Assembly (NCBI GenBank): GCA_019722365.1
Contig: JADFUC010001995.1
Span: forward strand, 1,364,001-1,428,000
Reading direction: 5' to 3'
Length of the DNA stretch: 64,000 bases
Origin: Lithospermum erythrorhizon
Taxonomy: Eukaryota > Streptophyta > Magnoliopsida > Boraginales > Boraginaceae
The position numbers and the translations under genes were made by a program. The notes below the pieces were generated by a model, which was given only the letters and a program-made list of their open reading frames with translations, made no database searches and was not told the origin of the DNA. Positions 36,844-47,509 of this stretch are shown here, piece by piece (position 1 is the first letter of the stretch; every line of letters starts with the position of its first letter).

Positions 36844-38352
36844 TTTTGGTTAGTGTAATTTGTGATGAAGTGTTAGGGTTTTGAATTAAAAGATATTGAA
36901 ATGGTGGTTTTGTTTTCCCGCGTAAAAGAATATGAAGATAGATTTAGGAGGGAAAAGGGAAGTTCAGTCTTGGACTTTTGGGTTTAGTGGGCTATATACT
37001 TATAGGTAGGAACAGCATAAAAACCCCGAACTAAATCGCACCGATTTCAATTGATTTGGTTGAAATTTTTTTTAGTCACAACGATATGGTTCAAACAATT
37101 TGAAAAATGAAGCCTTTTTTTTTCGCTCTGCGCTTTACCAAAAACCGCACTTAATCGACCGATAATATACTTTTAATATATTATATATATTTACATAATT
37201 AAATCGGTATTTATAATTTTATTTAACAATTCTAGACGTTCATTAAAAAAATTCGAAGCATATTCTACTCCGACTTACCAATCTGGATCTCAAGGAGTGA
37301 TGGCGATTATATTCGCGAAGCATTTCTTGGACGGGCCGTCTCAACAATATGGTTTTATTGACCAGCATCACAATATTTATCACTGGCCATAACTATTATC
37401 TCTACACTCGATTTAATATTTATTTTGACAAATCGACTACTTATTTGTTGAACAATCATAATACAGATTTTCGACAAATCGAACGTCCAAATTTCTGTGA
37501 TTTAATATTTTTTAGTGAAAACCTTAATAGCACCGAATCGCACCGAATCGCACCGGGAGCAAACCGACTTCCACCGAACCGAACAAATCCGAAAACCGAC
37601 CAGACCCCAACTGCTAAAATCAAAAAGTGCGGAACAATACGGGTCATTTCACACCAAATGCATCAACCCATTCACTATCATCCTAATTTATACCACAAGC
37701 GCCCTCCACTTATCATTTGTAATGCCCATTTTGGTATAACATGATTTTAGTTCGAGTAATATCATTCACTATATATTCATTATTGCACACTATTATTTGT
37801 ACTCAATATCAATTTTATGTACTACTTCTGAGTTTATAAGAAGTTACGGTTAATTGGCTTATTAGTTTGAGTAATACTTATCTTTTCCTTGAACAGTCAG
37901 GGTTACTATTAGCATCAATAATGTGCATTTTGCTTGTTCTTTGCATATATTATGATATGTGTTAAGTCTTTTTTGGAGTGATTAAGGTTGTTGAGTATTT
38001 CAAATTCCTTTGTGTAGATTTTGTGATTTTTATAGATTGAGAACATCAAATGGTCACAACTAGCTTCGCTTACCTAGTGCTTATGAAGATAAGTTTGCAT
38101 TTAGGTTATCATTAAGTTTTTAATTCATCAAGCCACTTGGTCTACTCCAATTGAATTGAAATGGATAAATGTCCTTTGGCGTTGAGGACTAAGACTCTTA
38201 TCCTGTTAATTACATATTCTATAAACTTATCTAAATGTCACTGAGAGTCGGAATATAATACGGAGTACTCAGTTCTATATTATATATGCTACCCGAGGAT
38301 CTTGAAATAATAAATTACTTTACCTTTTCATGAAATGTTCTATGAACCTTAG
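36844..38352. other. Upstream region of DNA2 up to the gypsy element
   Basis: No coding frame is supported. It must hold the DNA2 promoter and leader next to 36844. The stretch 37010-37600 is rich in CGCACCGA and CCGAACCGAAC words, including a short array AATCGCACCGAATCGCACCG near 37536-37556, typical of plant repeat ends. If the uL18 gene downstream of the gypsy element has a first exon, it may lie here, but I cannot recognise one. Confidence 0.5.
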
Positions 38353-38826
38353 TGATATATATAGTTTTCAAATGGCCACAAGCGATGCCTTTTCACAAGA
38401 AATTTTGTGATAAGAATGTTGTTACAATTAAGAAAAGAAGCGGCTGTGATCATCACTTACTTATATACTGCATATAAATATACTTCATTCATTAAGACAT
38501 TCATTTTAACCGCACTTATTACTATAAGACATTCACTAAAAATATGATGTTGACTTGATCGTCGGAGCTGCTCATGATCGCATTCGCAATTGTTACCCTC
38601 GCATTACTACGATCAAGTCTCGGGACTCCCAGACTCCTGTGATTGCAACTACCCTAAGACCTTTCAACGGTTCTAAGAGGCACGCTTTTCACGATCAGAC
38701 CGAAAAGCGACTATCTTAAACTTCAGTCAATTTTGTTATTATGTAGCTCCTGGCCATCAATAAAAGTCATGTAATAGAAAGTCAGCTGACATTTGTAACT
38801 GGTTAATCTAGCGATCACATCTATCA
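38353..38826 (+). repeat. 5' LTR of the gypsy element (474 bp)
   Basis: Starts TGATATATATAGTTTTC and ends ATCTATCA directly before the TGGCGCC primer site. It differs from the right LTR by many small indels and substitutions, while landmarks keep the same order. Confidence 0.85.
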
Positions 38827-38839
38827 TGGCGCCGAAAGG
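38827..38839 (+). other. Primer binding site of the gypsy element
   Basis: TGGCGCCGAAAGG abuts the CA end of the left LTR. TGGCGCC is the common first half of tRNA-complementary primer sites in plant gypsy elements; I do not assign the tRNA. Confidence 0.75.
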
Positions 38840-40562
38840 ATCGAAAAACAAATTCATGAATATACAAACGTGTTTGTTCATGAACAACCACGGCAAATCT
38901 AAACTAATATCGGAAAGTCGAAATACAAAGCGGGTCAATGAAATACCTTCAAACAGAAATGAAAGTTTAGTATTATCTATCTCGCCATACACATACTACC
39001 ACACACGATGACCTGGCTGAGAGTAAATGCAGCCTCTTGAAGAACTCAGATAACCAGAGGGCGCTTCAACGCGCCTCAAGTGCCACAAGAATTAGCGATC
39101 CCCAAAGAAACATGAAAGCATTCATGCTCATTTCATGCCAACCGCCATCCATAAAAGAGTGCAAAACGAAAATGTCGCTTTACATATACGTTGATAATGG
39201 TACATCTACCAAAGCGGTTTCATTTTTCCCCCAATTTACTCCAATTTAAGGAAACTAAGCATCCCATAAAGCATTTGTAAAGTGATTCCCGGTTAAATGA
39301 CAATCACATCTAACGCTCCGATATATGCCAAATCTTTTTTTCAAACATCTTAGCGGATCGTGTACTGGATTGCACATGGCCCCCTCGCCTCAAATCCATA
39401 GATTCATATTTTCAATGTAGACGGCGACGATCTATCATGCGAAATTTGGATCCACCATACAAAAGCATCAAGACGGTAGGCACACGGATTATCCAAGTCC
39501 CAAAATGAACCCCTCAAGAGCGCTCTCGTAAGTCAGCTTATAATGACATATTGCTAAGCATAGCAGAGGTTAACAAGATAGCATATGGCATTTACGGTGG
39601 GTTAACATACGTGGAAAGTCAGTTAAGGCCTTTGGTTTTGGAAACTCTCTTTAGCTTAAGGATGAACTCACGTAAAGACAAAAGTTGGGATAAAGATGTA
39701 GAGTTCGAGGATTTGAAACCAAAGTTAAGGCAAAACCAAGGATCTTTCATGGATACACTCAGAAAAGAGGACAATCAAGGTCGCCAGAGCATGATGGGAA
39801 AGTGAATTTAGCAAGACGGGGGCAGAAGTTCTAAAAGAAGGAATTACTTAACCGCTATCGCAAAAGGTTTCCGTTCAGCTGGGTGGCTTGCATGGTTCCT
39901 GCACGAAAGGATTAACACCAATAAGGGTGCCTTGGCAGCAGAGGAAGCCCATGCCAAATCAAAGGGAGTTAATACGCTTCCTAAGCCAACGCGATTTGGT
40001 AAGTCACACTACCGGCGGATAAACCGCCATCAGAAGATCATCGCGAACACAGCCATACAAATCTAACGTAGAATCTTCAATTCAGATTAAGAAGTTAACA
40101 AAAGATATTTAAAGAATTCACGGCTAAGTGAAACTTAGCGGACAATACAATTTTCAAAAACCGGCAGAGCCCATCCCCACTCAAAGTTAAAGAATCTCGC
40201 CGGCACTACCATCGGGCGAATTGATACCAATTTTACGGTATCAGATAGGGGCTTATCTCTACTAACTCCGTGGAAGAACCATGAAATACAGGTCTATTCG
40301 TCAACCAAATTAGCTCTGAAAGCAAAATGCAGATAACAAAGCCTCAAATAAGGAGTCGATAGGGATCGAGCTTCCGCCATTACTCGCCGATTCGCGCGTT
40401 ATATTAATAATCGCAAATTTCATCATGAGCCGAATGTCATGATTACCTGAAGCCGGGTATATATTATATGTCAAGATTTTGACAAATTAAAGCTCCTCGC
40501 CAAGCCTCATACAACTGCTCTACAATTACTAATGGGTTCATGTCATTCCATAACGCCACGAA

Positions 40563-40826
40563 ATGCCGGCTGATCTCTTAGAGTCGATACGAGGTCAAAG
40601 AATAATCGAGCCACCACACCGGCCGAGCACAGGATCAGTCTTACAATGGACCGATAGGCCGCCCCATATTAACAACATTAAGAGCTTACAAGTGTCACCG
40701 GTTCATCTCCTCAAAATGAAGTTTCCTTACCCCGTGGGCATGGGAGTGCCAGCTGTGATCAAAAAGAAAGCAGCACGCTATCGACACGGTATCACACCGG
40801 GCCGAATGTGCCCAAACGAAAGGTGA
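40563..40826 (+). pseudogene. Gypsy polyprotein fragment, protease region
   Basis: The frame contains NNIKSLQVSPVHLLKMKFP, which matches the conserved block after the aspartic protease in plant gypsy polyproteins (a GRP-x-LN-x-x-KA segment followed by HL-x-MKFPT). The G-R-P part lies in another frame just upstream (CGATAGGCCGCCCCA near 40650), so an indel separates the two. Confidence 0.65.
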
Positions 40827-41264
40827 AAAGACACGGAGTAGGAAAATCATAAGGAGATAAAATTCCAGGAAGAGCGGATGAAGAGCAACTCTCCGAAGAA
40901 AAGCAGAGCAGGGTCATGCCACGAGAGGTAGTGTGATAATTGTTCCTTTCACACAAAGTGAAACGAGGTGTCAACCTTCGTGGATCGTACCAGTCGGAAA
41001 GTGACTCATCAACAACGGTTAATAACCTTGATAAGAGAGTTTGAAGACGCGTTTGCTCGGGGACCAGAATATGCCGTGCATAGACCCAAATTGCCGCAAT
41101 ACACAAGCTATATATTGATCCAAACTTCTCACCCACGTTGAAAAAAGAAACGTTGTTTAACCATGAAAAGAACACTCCGGCTATAAGTGGAAAAGCGTAC
41201 AAGCTTGTCGAAAAGCAATGTTTAACTACCCAGTTAAAAATCCCCACGCGGCCAACGCGTACCG

Positions 41265-41669
41265 TTGCTTAACAACAATGGCAGAGCAGTACGTATTTTA
41301 CTAATCTCAACAAAGCATGCCCCGCGATTTCTATCCGTTGCCTCGCCTCGACGCTGGTTGTCGATGGAAGCGCCGGCCATGTGCGTTCCCGATTTTATGG
41401 ATGCTCAATTATGTCATCAACCGTATGGCCCCGGTAAGATATGGCAAAGCTCTTTCATCACCGAATATGTAATTATAATGTCGAGGCGGCGCCCCCTTCG
41501 CGTAAGAATGCAATCGACCACCTACCAAATTAACGTAAACCCGCTATTCGCTTTCCAATCGACGGCATTATGGAAATTTACGAGACGGCTTACGCCGTTA
41601 AAAGCAAGACATCAAGCGGATCACCTAGCGAATCTCGTAGAAATCTTTAATCGCAGCATTAAAGCGTGA
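41265..41669 (+). pseudogene. Gypsy reverse transcriptase fragment
   Basis: Frame pieces PDFMDAQLCHQPYGP, then SSFITEYVII, and LKARHQADHLANLVEIFN match successive blocks of plant gypsy reverse transcriptase (FMDA-x-SGY, TSFIT, and the LKA..HL-L-E-F segment after the catalytic YVDD). An FYPLPRLDAL block is readable in another frame just upstream near 41325. The YVDD box itself is not intact. Frame changes every 30-100 bases. Confidence 0.8.
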
Positions 41670-42074
41670 ACCGAGTAAGCTTATTTGAGTCGTGTCGTGA
41701 AAATTCCTTGGGGATATACGATCGCTGCTAGGAATCGGTACCCAAACCTCGACAAAGATAGTGTTTGGTTGGGATGAAACCGCCAATGCTACAAAGAAGT
41801 GCAAGTTAACACGCTCACGCTTCTTTTACCACTTTATATCCAAGCAGTAATAAAAGAAATTTATCATTTTTCAAGAACCGGGAAGATGATGTCAAAGGAA
41901 AAAGTTTGGGGCGGGATGTAAGAATGTAGCGAGTTTTCGAGAAATCAAAAGCGTATTGGGTCGCCTCAACTACTCTCTCCCGATCGAGCCAAGCAGAAGC
42001 GGTTGCAGATTTACTCTAGCTATCTCAGATGGGCAAAATGAAAGACAAGCATCATGGTGTTAGAGGGTACGTAA

Positions 42075-42078
<4 letters not shown>

Positions 42079-42110
<32 letters not shown>
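42079..42110. repeat. (AT)16 microsatellite inside the gypsy element
   Basis: Sixteen uninterrupted AT units. No function inferred. Confidence 0.97.
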
Positions 42111-42112
<2 letters not shown>

Positions 42113-43239
42113 CGCCGCCTACGTATAAGAGACGCAAGCAGAGGTACCCTGGGCTAATAGATAAAGTCGCTTTTGCCACGCGATTCGGCAAGAAAATTGA
42201 AAGTGGCGATCCGGGGCTCGATCAGAAATGGGGTTTTCTTAACCTGTGTGCTTTCATGATCCTCTTAAAAGAGGTCCACCCCTCAACCGCATCACCCTAT
42301 GCCCTCCTTTCATGAAGCAACTACTCGAACGCGCTTCCTTGTTTCTCGAGATCTTTTCAATCTCGGGATCAACGAAAAATGTCGCAACCTCGAAGAAGAA
42401 GAAGCGCAAAAGGCCCACTGGATGCTGGTTGGCAAGCAAATTAAAGTTAAGCAGGGCAGTGCAGGGCTATCTCAACCATCCTACAAACAATTATAAAGAT
42501 TTGTGATAACTACCACCCACAGTATGGATTCCGCTCAAACGATTAACCGCTACTAATAACTCATTTACGAAGACAGTGGAAAGCTGGCCCCATAGATGCG
42601 TGGATTTTCCTATATACGCTAAGCCCATCCTCGCTAAAGGACTTCCTTGGATGGGTCAATCAATGTTTCAAAAATCAAGCCCCCTTCTAAGCACATTTCA
42701 ACAAACGCTGGAATAGAAAAAGTATCGCTCCTGAAATTAACTAAATCCCTCGCTTTGAGAATTCCCACTCTGTAGCAGTCCCTGATAATAAGGGAAATAT
42801 CGTCAAGCCATAAGATTGCACTACCAACAGTTCGCGGCTCGGGAGACGACGAGTAAGACGAGTCCGACCTACCTCTGCTGCAAAGGTTAAAGAGTGATGA
42901 ACCGATAAGTGGGCTCGCCAACGGAGATAATATCTCGGTGATCTCGGGGCGGATTTCCTCCCACGCCTTCATCATCAAGTTAATCCGATTCTCCACTCTC
43001 GTGAGCCACATCCTGGCGATCGCTTATGTTAACAAAAGGATCATGGTCCTTGAAAAATCTCAAGTTGCCAATAGTAAACTCTGCGCCCACCGCAGGTATA
43101 CTCCAAAGAAGGTGCGGTGTCGTTCCACTACTACCATAACGGGCGAAGCCTGCCTTCAAGAAGTTGGTTTCATGCTTGATGGATATGGAAGGAATTTTTG
43201 TCATAATCATTGCATTACAACTCCGCAAGCATGCAGCAA

Positions 43240-46200
43240 GCAAAGTTAAACAAAATTAAATTTTGGAAAAATGAGAGACTCCAAAATATGAGCAGCTTTG
43301 GGAAAAAATGAAAGGGCTCTAAGAACATTCAAAATTTGAGTATAAAACTCTTCATCTTCAACACCGAAATCAACTCCCCAACTTCCCCATTCCACACAGA
43401 GACCCAAACACATCAAAAAGCAAATATTCTCACATCAAAGAACAGAAATTCAACAATCTAAAGCTCCAAAACACGGAATACATGGGAAACGGCTTCAAGA
43501 ACTTTCACGATTGAATATGAAAAAACTCAAGAAACTTCAAACCCTTATTTTTCCTTATTAATTCAAGATAATCACTAAAAACACCCTCTCGCCCTAAACA
43601 CGAATTGAGGAGATATATTATGAATTTCCCCAAATTCTCAAGGTATAAACTGACAAGTTCTTCGTACATAAACCCTAAAAGTCAAAACCTTATGGGAAAT
43701 CGGGACAACGATTCAAGTGGAAGTTTATACAAAGATTCAAGAAACTCTACAAGCATAAAAAGCAGGAAGTAAGCTACAATGCCGATAAATATCGGAGTCA
43801 AGTTATACGGCGGTGGAGAAATTGAGGAAGCTCTGCAGAGACGCCGACGGCTTATAGGAAAGCAAGTCAGAAATAGGAAAGATGGAAAAGACAAGATAAT
43901 GCTTGAGTTGAAATAAAAAGAAAGTACATTTTAAGACATAGAAAAAGTACCTTTTATAGGGCTTAGATGTTAGAATCTAGTATGAATTTTATTTGTGATA
44001 AACACCAAATTCATACATCCTGATCCTCAAAACGAGCAGCAAATTAATCTAAACACGAATTAACAATTACGAATAACAGAGCACTTTCGCTGCTGATTGC
44101 CAATGCAAGCTTCATCAACAAATTCTTCACGGTTCCCTCATTTGAATTCCCATCGCTGGCACTCTCAAACGTAGTGCCTCTAGCTGGTCGCACACCGCAG
44201 AGCCTAACTCTGCCATCTGCTGCTGTAACACGGGTCGATTTAAAATCGCAGTAAGAATTCTCAATTCTTCCCTTGATATTTTCGCCGCGCTTGAGGTGTT
44301 GGTGTTTTTTTTCTTTCATCATGAAATGAAAACTTTATGTTGAAAAACCTAATAGGCTTGATTATGCTATGTCAAACCTAAAAGCCCAACCCGAATAGTT
44401 AATGAGCGCCTCGTTAAATTTAATTCAAACCGTTAAGTAAAATAAAATACTAACAAGTTGTTAATATGAATTGAATGCCATTAACGAAATTTCATCTAAC
44501 TATCGAATTAATTCAATCACTAATTAATTAATTCAAGCTCCATCTCACTCTATTTTATAATATCAATGTAAAATCCCATCAGAATATTCGCTGGACATAA
44601 TCAATCCTCAATTTAGCAAATGTAGTTTAATTTCATACATGAAATATGTAACCACCCATTACCTATAGATCTTCTGTGCTCGTATAATAAGTTGTATAAT
44701 AATAATAATTTGGCCAATTACTATTATTATAACGACACGCAGTAAGATCTAGCACGCTCATAACCCCCTTAAATTATCACGGTGAACTCAAACTAGTAAT
44801 ATACAATTACTAAGTGAACACTAAGTTCCGGGGTGAATCACATTTAACAAACCCGGAATAAAATGAATGGACACACAATCGTTCTCAACGGCATAATAAA
44901 AAGGGAAATCAATTCTCATTGATTTCCAACATTAGAACCCAACGGGTCGGATCCCCCTCGCTCTTCTAGGCCGACACACGCCAAGTAAGTTGCAGTGGCT
45001 CAGTTCCACGCGACGGAATCCCGCTTGGCGGGCGAAACAGGATCCAGTGGCTTAGCCTTGTCCAAGTTGAAATGATACTTGTCAGAATGCGTTTCCTTCA
45101 AAGGTAGATAGCGGTTTCGAGATGGATTTGGTCCAACGTAATGCTCTCGCCCATAGAAAGACCTTTGGACATCGGGAAAGTGCACATTCACTATTAGCGC
45201 ATTTAAAATCGGGCCACAAGATATCTTCGCTGCGTCACGACCAGCCTCATGATGGTAAAGAAACAAATGAGGCGTAGTGTATCTTTCAAGAAGATTTTGT
45301 TTCCATTTATAAAGCGAGATCTCGTAGATATGATTTGGTTAATAGAAAAGTAAATACTAAAGTATCAAGCTAAGTAGATATGAGACTTCAGTTACCGAAA
45401 AAAGACATTACTGCAAATCGGCTCAAGACAATACCACCTAAAAATAAAGTTCTGTTATGACCACTGCAATTTAACATATTTACGTACATGTAAGTTTTGC
45501 TCATAAAAATACCTTGTCAAGCAAACCTGGCTTCAAAGTTTGACCTATATAAAGTGCCTCTGAATGCCAGACTTGTAATGAAAGGAATAAGAGAGATTTC
45601 TTACATTGTATTTTGCAGGCAACCAGCTTAGAGTTTTATTTTTTATTTTGTATGTCGACATAATGAGTGTTCTATAAACTCCTTGGGGATTGTACAACCG
45701 TTTGTTAACACTTCTGTTATTTATGCCTTGCTTAGATGCACCATTCACTCCCAGTAAACACCCACACCAAGCCGTAAGACAAGTCCCCTAGCAGACCTTG
45801 TAAGTCGAGCCGAACAAGAGATTTTGCTTATCATTTCTGCGAGTAAACCAGGGCTTTGAGGAGTTTTATTTTATTTTAGATACGGACATAACGGAGTGTC
45901 TCTATAAACTCCTTTAGATTGTATTAACCCAAGTGAGCTAATGACCTCATACTTCCTTGCTTTGCAGCTGACTATTCAATGAGTAAACACCCCTATTAGT
46001 ATGGGTGAGCAATTTTGGCGATGGTGCCAGATTGCTCGCTGAGCCCTGACTTACAAATACAGACAGAGTAGAACAGGCATGAAATGGGTGATTCGCATAG
46101 CCGCCCTTATTTTGTAATTCTCATCATAGTGGAATCCCTTCATCGCGCGCTGACCCAAACGTGCGCACAGACCGAATCAAGCACAGATCAATGTGGTTTT

Positions 46201-46326
46201 TTTACTTTTGAGTTATCTTACATTTTAGCTCTAAAAACAATTTTGTAGCTTATTGACAATCAGGATCCATTAACCGGTGGGTATGATAGATTACACTTTT
46301 TCATTCACCACTCAGTTGAGGGGCAA
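43240..46326. other. Non-coding distal part of the gypsy element
   Basis: From about 43240 composition changes from CG-rich coding-like sequence to AT-rich sequence. Short frames (for example 44044-44322 and 45000-45266 on the minus strand) match nothing I recognise. Whether the whole stretch belongs to the gypsy element or includes nested insertions is open. Confidence 0.45.
45600..45998 (+). repeat. Two-copy tandem repeat, period about 230 bases
   Basis: GAGTTTTATTTT, then GACATAA, then TATAAACTCCTT, then CCTTGCTT and AGTAAACACCC occur in the same order at 45631-45771 and 45861-45988. The copies are diverged. Such arrays are common in the untranslated part of large plant gypsy elements. 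Confidence 0.75.
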
Positions 46327-46822
46327 TGATATATATAGCTTTCCAGCGAAGGCCCAAAAAATTGGGCCACAAGTGGATAAGGCTTCCATGAAGCAAGAGC
46401 TCCTAGGATGATGACAAGTGTCACAATCAAGAAAGATGTTGATACAATCACTCACTTGTACTTGCCTATAAATATCTTACTCATAGTATATTCATTGTTT
46501 AACTGCAATTTATTACTTTATAGTACATTCACTAAAATACAAGTACTCACTTGATCATCGGTGTGTCTATGATCGCACTCGCGGTCACACTTTTAGGTGC
46601 TACGGCAAATCAAGCCTTAGACTCGCAGGACTCCCAGATTGCAACCACACTAGCACCTTTCAGCGGTTACAAGAGGGAACGGTTTTCACAGACCAGACCG
46701 AAGAGGACTATCTCAACCAGGCTGACCCAAATTATAGAGAGTCCTATTATCACTAAAAGTCTTGTAATAAAAAATTCTGTTGACATTTGTAATCCGATTA
46801 ATCTAGCGAATCATATTTATCA
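46327..46822 (+). repeat. 3' LTR of the gypsy element (496 bp)
   Basis: Begins TGATATATATAGCTTTCC after the purine-rich GAGGGGCAA and ends ATTTATCA. It contains GCCTATAAATATC at about 46464, a plausible LTR TATA box. Confidence 0.83.
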
Positions 46823-46825
46823 CCC

Positions 46826-46875
46826 ATAAATTTACAATATTTCGTAATGTATAAATTTACAATATTTCGTAATGT
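46826..46875. repeat. Perfect 25-base tandem duplication beside the gypsy 3' end
   Basis: ATAAATTTACAATATTTCG followed by TAATGT occurs twice, starting 4 bases beyond the LTR end. Its position suggests a change associated with, or following, insertion. Confidence 0.93.
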
Positions 46876-47189
46876 ATGTCTTTATGAGGTGACATTTTTG
46901 TTAGTTTGCATCACGATTTCACGATAGACTTGCTTAGCTAATCAGCTGCATAGAATAGACCATGTTCATGCGTGTTTTTAAGTACAGTACTTGGAAACAT
47001 GTAGTGCATCATTCCAATGATTTATTGTTTGATGTTGCATGAATTGACTCACATGATGTAAAATTTGGCGGCCTAACGAAATCCAGATAAAGAAACCTCC
47101 CAATTTGCTATGATTAGTAAAGAAATCCATGTGGCTGAATTTGCCGGTGAATTTATCTTGATGATGTTTGTCTGGTGCAAGTATTTCAG

Positions 47190-47509
47190 AGCTTTGTTGT
47201 TGAAGCTGGATGGACAAGGAGATCTAGAAGTGAAGCAGCCAAGAAGCCCAACAGGAAATCATGGAAACAGAGGACAGATATGTACATGAGGCCTTTTTTA
47301 CTTGGTGTATTCTTTTCAAAACGATTTATCCACGCAAAAGTGATGCACCGAGGGACTAGCAAGGTCATTTCAGTCGCTACAACGAATGCTAATTGCAGAG
47401 CGGTCCAAGGAAGCTGATGTGTATGCACTGTCAAGAAAGATGAGCGTGTCGATGGTAGACTGGTATTATCTTCGACACAATCAAAGAAAATGATATCATA
47501 TTTGTTTAA
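47190..47509 (+). pseudogene. uL18 (ribosomal L18p/L5e) family gene, terminal exon with internal losses
   Basis: After an acceptor TATTTCAG at 47189 the frame reads SFVVEAGWTRRSRSEAAKK, MYMRPFLLGVFFSKRFIHAK and VMHRGTSKVISVATTNA, the plant organellar uL18-like family that binds 5S rRNA in the large ribosomal subunit. The sequence then jumps at an AATGCTAA/TTGCAGAG junction near 47393 to the part equivalent to AERSKEADVYAL, and after a second small loss near 47432 to KKDERVDGRL-like and IKENDIIFV codons ending in TAA at 47507-47509. The middle of the domain, several tens of codons, is missing. No start codon is visible in this exon, so an upstream exon is needed. It could be a pseudogene or a misassembled gene. 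In Arabidopsis a uL18-family gene also neighbours DNA2 (from memory). Confidence 0.78.

Larger units (their letters stand above)
38353..46822 (+). mobile_element. Ty3/gypsy retrotransposon with both LTRs, coding region disrupted
   Basis: LTRs at 38353-38826 and 46327-46822 both begin TGATATATATAG and end in CA; they share GACTTGATCRTCGG, GACTCCCAGA, AGACCGAA and TTAATCTAGCGA blocks. A TGGCGCC primer site follows the left LTR and a GAGGGGCAA tract precedes the right LTR, fixing plus orientation. Protease-region (40.6-40.8 kb) and reverse-transcriptase (41.3-41.7 kb) motifs are recognisable but broken by short indels and stops. Gag, RNase H and integrase could not be read with confidence. The distal 3 kb is mostly non-coding and contains a tandem repeat. 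The 5-base flanks do not match, so no target duplication is seen. It separates DNA2 from the uL18 exon. Confidence 0.87.

Noticed and set aside
42634..43011. 125-codon minus-strand open frame inside the gypsy element
   Set aside because: It is antisense to the element and matches no domain I know; surrounding frames are broken, so a chance frame is more likely.
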